Positions 58,251-64,000 of a DNA stretch of 64,000 nucleotides are shown here, in pieces. Location: assembly GCA_035772785.1 (NCBI GenBank), contig JAOCPU010000053.1, forward strand, positions 124,001-188,000, in the 5' to 3' direction. Position numbers and translations under genes: made by a program. The notes beneath the pieces are model-generated. The model worked only from the letters and a program-made list of their open reading frames with translations, ran no database searches and was not told where the DNA came from. Origin of the DNA: Phlebiopsis flavidoalba (Eukaryota; Basidiomycota; Agaricomycetes; Polyporales; Phanerochaetaceae). Within the stretch, counting starts at the first letter, position 1. Every line of letters starts with the position of its first letter.

Positions 58251-58489
58251 GGGCTGGCTAGAGCTTCACGATGATCACGCGGATCCATCGCAGCGGCTTC
58301 AGCATGCGCAGCCTCCAGGTTACCTTCAATAACCTCGATGGACTCGTATACCTCGTCTCCAGTGATTGCAGCAGTGTCCGACAGCTGCGCGGAAGCGTGG
58401 TGAACGACGGAGGGGTGGGGCTGGCAGCTCTTCGTCTCTAGGCCCTTCTTCCGGTGCGTCAGGGACGTCCTCTTCGCTCGGGAGATTCT

Positions 58490-59450
58490 GCTCATTGACC
58501 ACGTTTCGTCCAAATCGTAATTCTCCCCCTCAAGGAGTGGAATCTCACGACTGGAGAAGGTAAGGTTCCGCTCGACGGACACCTTACGACGATCCGGCCA
58601 CCAGACGCGATGACCATTAGATGTCGGGTCAAAACCCAGCCACCTACACTCCACAGCTCTCGCACTAAGCTTCCCAGCATCCTCGACACGGACAAAACAG
58701 ATCGAGCCGAAAGGGCGCAGATCAGATTGGGACAGGTCGGGAGCGGATTTTTGTAGCGAGCTTCGTAAGGCGACTTGAAGACCGAAGTCCCGAGAGCGGA
58801 GTGAGGGGGTGCGGTTGTAGAGCCAGATGGAATGCTTGTGAGCTTCACCCCAGAGGGTACGAGGAAGACCAGAGGAGATGAGCAAAATGAACGGACGCGA
58901 TTCAAAAGCGTCAGATGCACGCGTTCTGCGCTGCACCGTTGTGCTGAGGCGTGTCCGTGGACAGTGAGCTTCTGGATGGTACCTTGGCGGGCAAGGTGAT
59001 CGAGGAAGTCCTGGCCAGTAAATTCGCCTCCACGATCAGAGTGAACTGCCTTGATGCGAGTGCCATGCTGAGTGAAGACGCGAGCTTCAAAACCGATGTA
59101 CTTCGAGAGGGCCTCGTCCTTGGTGCGCGCATGAGCGGACCTTCGAGCCAACGAGATGAATCGTCGAGGATGGTGAGGGAATAACAGCGAGCGTGCCCGT
59201 GGTGCACTGTCTGGACAGGAGCGGGACCCCAGACGTCCATGTCAGGACAAGGTCTCCGAATGCCTCAGCGAGAGGCGAAGAGCGTGCGGCGGGCAATTGG
59301 CTGACGAATCGCCTTAGAGCGCAGACAGAACTGCACTCCACTGCACTCAACCTCATCCATCTGAGACAGGATCCACGGCAAAAGCCGTACGAGGACGAGT
59401 CCTTGAGCATACGCTTGAGGTAGCCGTATGAGACATGGCCAAGGCGAACA
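58490..59450 (-). CDS. copia integrase domain
   Basis: Shortly upstream of the core lies GHVSYGYLKRML (about 59430-59400), the pre-integrase zinc-finger region. Core blocks: MDVWGPAP with TILDDSSRW (59240-59160; first Asp), KAVHSDRGGEFTGQDFL (59050-59000; second Asp) and TPQHNGA followed, in a shifted register, by AERVHLTLLNRVRSF (third acidic residue, Glu; 58940-58900). LPRTLWGEAHKHSIWLYNRTP follows. Registers change at least twice, including a two-base indel at the Glu motif. Confidence 0.85.
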
Positions 59451-59494
59451 CGTGAAGGGTCGCTGAGAGCTAGAGTGAGATCTTCTCCTCAGCC

Positions 59495-61034
59495 TCACAG
59501 AGCGGCCGGGACATAGGCGGACTCGGGAGTGGTCGTGGTAAGTATGCGGTACAGACAGATTTCCTTGTTCGGGGGCGTGACCTTGGGGAGCATCCCTGTG
59601 AAGAGGAAGCGGTCGCCGTCGTCGACGACATCCAGCTTGCTTGTCACCGAACGTAGAGTGAAGCTTGGCCAGTAAGGCCCGTCGTCGAATTTTCCGATCG
59701 AGATCAGTGTCGCTGTCATAGCCGGAGCGTAAAGCACGTTCTGTTGAGAACGCACACGAGTACCCAGCCTTTTCCACACAGCGAGCCCAGGACGCGCATG
59801 TCGCCCATTCCACGAGCGGAGAAATGGACTGTCTCCAGCAGCCTTGATTGTGCGCTCCTCGACTCTGTCGCGGTAGTAGTTGAACAGCATGTGGCGGTAA
59901 GGAGTCATGTGACGAGTCGCACCAGAGTCATAAATCTCGACGACAGAGTCGTACTTGGTGGCTCTGAGAGCCTCGGTCGATGGGTGTCCTCGGCCTTCGC
60001 GTCAGGAGCGGCGTAGCCCTCGTCGATGTCCAGAAGGATGGGCGGAGTGGGCAGAGGCAGCGGGCTGTCCAGCCGGCTTAGACGAGCCTCCCTTGTCTGT
60101 CCTTGCTCTCTGATGCAGAGGTTTGCCAGACTCTGACTTGACACGTCTCTTCGAAGGGCAAACGTTAGCCGGTTGCCCTTTCCCGGAGCACTTGTAGCAC
60201 GTGATGTTGTCCTCGTCGACATCGTCCCTTAGAAGGCTCTTAGAACGCTCTGAGCGAGGCTTCTGGACCTTTTCCGCGTCGCTTCCCGCGAGAATCGGAT
60301 GCAACTGACGCCTGCCCCTCATTTAGAGCGAGAAGAGTCGTTGTGGCAGGTGGGTTCTCCACAGGGGACGAGTGAGGGCACGTGACTGCGCTTCCGCATC
60401 TCGAGGATGATAGAGATGGAGTTCGTCGGAGGTGATCACCTTGGCAGGTGCACCAGCCCCGAAACGTGACGCGTTATGCACTGTGGATAGCGTAGTTGAT
60501 AGGCTGTGATGGTGGACGTGTACGACGGCGGGAGAGATGTCCATGACGAGGTTGGCGAACTGGTCCGGTCCTCGTCCCCCTCGGTCGGGTACCAGCCTCC
60601 GCTATTTTATCCTTCAAATTAGACTACTCAGACCTCCAGATGCGACTGAACCTTCTTGTCATCGTCGCCACCGCACTTCAGCGAGTACAGCCGGCGCTCA
60701 GACGTTCGGCCTCAGATGGCGATGGTGAGCTGACCAAAATCGGCTGACAAGTGCCACCGTCCATGACGTCCTTGGCTTCGAGGCCTTCGATGCGACGGTC
60801 CAGTGAAGAGCGAGTCGGGTAATTTTCCGAGCAGCGTCGAAAGGAGCGCGAATCCGAGAGCTCCTGCTTCAGCGCGACGGCGGCGTCATCGGCGGCGAGA
60901 GTAACGTCTTGCATTGGCAGCCAAGCGCCGCGAACGTGACACGCTGCAGCCAAATCTTGTAAATTAGTGCCGTCGGCCTAGTCAGCGTCCGGGACAGGCT
61001 GGAAAGCCTTGTGAACGTTTTTCGGTGCACCCAT
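59495..61034 (-). CDS. copia gag and protease region
   Basis: The probable gag start is MGAPKNVHKAFQPVPDAD at 61034. Helical gag parts follow (RRIEGLEAKDVMDGG near 60760; KVITSDELHL near 60430). The zinc knuckle CYKCSGKGQPANVC (about 60210-60165) binds RNA. The protease active site DSGATRHMTPYRHML lies at about 59930-59890. At least three register changes occur, one directly before the protease. The gag N-terminus has a stop codon at about 60980. Confidence 0.82.
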
Positions 61035-61647
61035 TTCTTCGGCGTAAAAACTGGTCGTACAGGAGACGGCCGTGCGTCGTCCGCGGAATGAAAAGATTCG
61101 TCTTGCGGTGCCTGAAGAGGCAGCGGAGTTGCGACGTGAATGCGGGGCGCGGAGTCTTCGGGCGTTCGTGCGAAGGGTCACGCGGGTGCTGATTGACGGA
61201 ACCGCGGAGTGCTGTGCGAACACGCGGATTTGACGTTCGTGTCGATCTGCCGCTGTGGCCCCAGGGGTTCGTTTAAACGACCAAGGGGAAGGTTGTTTCG
61301 GTTGGAACACACGGTTGGTCTTCGTCACCCCCCCACGGCAGCCATGCGCGGCGGTGGGGGGCGCTTGCTGGGGAGTACCAGCGACGGTCGAGTACTGGAG
61401 GGGGTTCGTTTTTATCGAATATATGCGATTGCCGTATGACAGGGAAGCGGGGGGGAATCTCTGCTTCGTCCTAGCAGGCATGCACCGGACAGTCAAGGGC
61501 TCGTAAAAAACGAATCAGGGGGGGGAACCTCACGGGGGTAATCCACCACCAAAAGCGACTCAAAAACCACCAAAAACCTGGCACCAAAAAACTCTGTAAT
61601 AACTGCTACTAGCATCGGCCTACTTCGCGCGCGCGGTCTCATTGACC

Positions 61648-62087
61648 TAACAATCCCTCCACACCAGAGACATTGTCCTACGGGTGGCGCGACCCGGCTT
61701 CGGACAGTGGTACAGTCGGAGCACGCGGCGGAGGGCGGACGGTTCTCTTTCTAGTGAATAGCGCGAACTGTAATGTCGGGGCTGCAATCACTCAGAGGTA
61801 TGGAAAGATTCTCTAGTCGTACCTAGTGAACGGACTGTAAGTCTCCGGGAACTACAAATATATGAGTAAATATACAAAGTAGAACTAGATAGTGATAATA
61901 AGATAACGACTTCTCAGAGGTAGGAAGTGAGACTCTGAGAGTGGAAGAGGACGGCGGCGCGCACGAAAACTGGCGGGCGGCTGACCTAAGCTACGCACGA
62001 GCGTACCATTTTGGTGGTAAGTAAGTTGTGACTAGCTACGTGAGACGAGAAACCGAAAAGGAAATAGTCCGTTTGCATATTCTAACA
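61648..62087 (-). repeat. 5' LTR of the copia element, inflated by insertions
   Basis: Same sequence as 56302-56679, but about 440 bp long. Compared by eye, the extra length consists of many one- to three-base insertions (for example GTCTCCGGG against GTCCGGG, and CTACGTGAGAC against CTACGAGAC), with few substitutions. Confidence 0.85.
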
Positions 62088-62094
62088 GCACATC

Positions 62095-63770
62095 TAAGTT
62101 CATCTTTGAATCGCAGAAAAGGATCAGCACGTCTTCATGATAGCCAGCGTGGTCTACAGCGGCTTATATGCGGGAGGGACCAGTGAGTAATTGGTTCAAT
62201 GGAGGACTGTTGAAAGTACTCTTCAGCATGCGATACAGGGCATCAATCAGAAAACAAGGTGTACTTCCAGGACCCACGACCGTCCATCACGAGAAACTCA
62301 TGGTAATGTGCACCTCTTTGAATTCCTGGTAGACCTCCCTGTATTCTATGCCAACGAGGGAGCTGGTGAGAACCCAGAGTGTGGCGAAGGATTCGACATA
62401 TTCACGGGCTCATTCGCGAGTCGCGCTCGATAGCCGCCCAGCTTCAGAAGAGTCGTTATAGTATATGCAATGATCTGAACCCAGTCACATCACGTTTGAA
62501 GAGACATAGAAAGATGGCAAGCAAAAAGGATCGAAATGTGAGGCTGGCGGAGGTTGTGCCATTACCCGCGCGACACTTGTTCGCGTCGTTTATGTCTCTG
62601 AAGCAGGTATATGAGCCAGAAACTATGCGCAAAATATTTCGGGTAGCATACCAGCCTGGGGTATTGGAGCGAGAACAAGACATATGATTCACGCTCGCGC
62701 CGCGTCGACAACGCGACAGAAAAGAAAATCCAAATGACAGCGACGACGACGCCGCGCGTTCGCGGACGTGACGTGATGTGAACACTTACAAAAAGGGCAA
62801 ACCAGAGAGTCACGCGCGATGTAACGGTGTGACGCGCCTGGGATGGCCACGGCTTCCTTATCCAGATTGACGGTTTCCGTCACGCAGGACCGTCTAGGCG
62901 CCTTACGGTCCTCAAGCGCCCCACCGGCAGCCTCGGTCAACCGCTGGTGCCCGGGCGCCCAGGGCACGAGACTCGTTCGTCGCACCTGCGACATACGTTT
63001 ATTTGCGCTAAGACTCATATGACGAGAGCAGAACAATAGAACGAGTAAGAATTAAGCTTTCAAAAGAGCAAGTGTACACATATGTAAGTAGTAGGTGTAG
63101 AGAAAGGACATGGCAGTAGATACGCCATGCAGTAGTCTTGTGCACAGTGCACCAGTGCGGCAGCGCAACGTAGCCAGTGCGCAGTTGCTGCATAGGCGTG
63201 ACGATTCGATTTAGCACAACTATATTAAGGTGTCTAGTTAGGGATATGATTTATAGGTAGGGATAACGGAAGAATGGTAGAAAGGCAAAGGAAGAACACG
63301 CACATCTACTCATCAGAGGTATGACGTGCTGAGGAGGTATTGTCGGCCGGACATGATCATTGGTTTTCCAGTAGGTCGCGCCATTTTCTTAGAGATTGCT
63401 GCCGTGTTTGTAAGGAGGTACGTACTTCCCCGCTCTGATATATCGAAATGCTCCGTTGGCTTTTTTATACGGGATGGTCCAGATTCCCGCCGAACACGAA
63501 CACCTCTTCGCTGCAGCGGCATCAGCATTACTTGCCTCCTCCACGCTGATGCCTGCTCAGGGCATACGAGTATGGCCTGTGGCAACCCGAAGCGTGTGCC
63601 CATCTTCATTCTTGAACGCATTCCAAAACGACTCCACAGAGCCGCAGGAGTCCTTAGGCCTCGACGATGAACTACTATGTATCAGATAGTTTTTTTTTTG
63701 GTCAGTGCGTTTTGATTGCATCCTCGTGAGGCTTGCTGCTTACTTCAGTCCAGTTCCCCCACTCAACCTT
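62095..63770. other. no recognised gene
   Basis: Short plus frames at 62191-62433 (with LFEFLVDLPVFYANEG) and 62379-62687 look mildly coding but match nothing I know. A 114-codon plus frame at 63326-63670 overlaps a minus frame of similar length. Confidence 0.35.
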
Positions 63771-63781
63771 GATTGCCTCCC

Positions 63782-64000
63782 ATGGCTTTCGGCTTCAACC
63801 CCATCCGTCCTAGGACCTCTGGTCAGAACGTCAAGGCCAGTACTCTCAGAGGACTGCCGTCGCTCCATCAATCGAAAGAAGTGTTGGTTGATGCGGTCCA
63901 GTGGTCGAAAAGGAGATCAATGTTCTTACTACCGGAAAAAAATGTTGAATTGGAGATCGGGTACAGCGCGTTGCGTCGTAGTCGTAAGGCTGTCGCCCTC
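63782..64000 (+). CDS. hypothetical protein, runs off the window
   Basis: An ATG at 63782 opens a frame of 73 codons that continues to the end of the window without a stop (MAFGFNPIRPRTSG, then QNVKASTLRGLPSL). The family is unknown; it could be the first exon of a gene. Confidence 0.35.
   Translation, partial: MAFGFNPIRPRTSGQNVKASTLRGLPSLHQSKEVLVDAVQWSKRRSMFLLPEKNVELEIGYSALRRSRKAVAL

Larger units (their letters stand above)
56302..62087 (-). mobile_element. Ty1/copia LTR retrotransposon, complete layout, frame-broken
   Basis: The LTRs are at 56302-56679 and 61648-62087 and start TGTTAGAATATG on the minus strand. A polypurine tract (GAGGGGGAG) stands directly before the 3' LTR at 56680-56688. 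The order protease, integrase, reverse transcriptase, RNase H identifies the copia group. No 5-bp target duplication is visible, and the inner LTR edges are uncertain by a few tens of bases. The pol frame is interrupted at many points by indels. Confidence 0.93.

Noticed and set aside
56302..62087. CRISPR-like repeats from the recurring GTGAACGGACTGTAAGTC unit
   Set aside because: The repeats belong to the LTRs; no regular spacers, and this is eukaryotic DNA.

Overview
The window reads as nuclear DNA of a mushroom-forming basidiomycete (Agaricomycetes). The support is short introns of about 50 bp with GTRNGT donors, a cytosolic-type Mn superoxide dismutase gene with four exons, fungal fucose-lectin and jacalin-like genes, BTB and F-box genes, the Agaricomycete single-pass membrane protein family that starts near VDDxDP, and a Ty1/copia retrotransposon. 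The order cannot be told from sequence alone. This is an accessory, duplication-rich region: almost every recognisable gene belongs to a local multicopy family, and many copies are broken.

Layout. 0.5-4.9 kb (minus) holds two modules made of a conserved segment X followed by an M20-type N-carbamoyl-amino-acid hydrolase. 6.5-15.5 kb holds three members (P1-P3, one inverted) of the membrane protein family that ends in PPxY. 16.2-17.4 kb (minus) has remnants of another membrane protein. 18.9-23.3 kb (plus) holds two more X + hydrolase modules, in the opposite orientation to the first pair. 24.0-25.4 kb is P4. 26.2-29.6 kb (minus) is a BTB / fucose-lectin / BTB-remnant block, cut by a 3.1-kb AT-rich TIR transposon (29.6-32.7 kb). 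32.8-33.7 kb is a fifth, dead hydrolase copy. P5 lies at 34.9-36.3 kb. 37.2-40.9 kb (minus) is a second BTB / lectin / BTB block, paralogous to the first. P6 lies at 41.5-42.95 kb. 43.3-46.6 kb (plus) and 51.9-55.1 kb (minus) are two facing copies of a large lectin with a fucose-lectin propeller, a jacalin-like domain and a long helical region; two F-box paralogues and the Mn-SOD gene lie between them. 56.3-62.1 kb is a complete but frame-broken copia element. The last 2 kb holds little that can be recognised.

Shared logic. Lectins, BTB and F-box adaptors, and surface proteins with Rsp5/Nedd4-type docking tails are the kind of expanded repertoire fungi use in recognition, defence and protein turnover. 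That is inference from families, not shown here. P1-P5 share a TATA box about 75-105 bp upstream of the start.

Caveat that colours every call: many reading frames are broken by one-base insertions, often in homopolymers, including in the Mn-SOD gene. The right LTR of the copia element differs from the left mainly by small insertions and is about 60 bp longer. Part of the apparent pseudogenisation may therefore be uncorrected long-read error, while other copies (for example hydrolase E) carry real substitutions and deletions.
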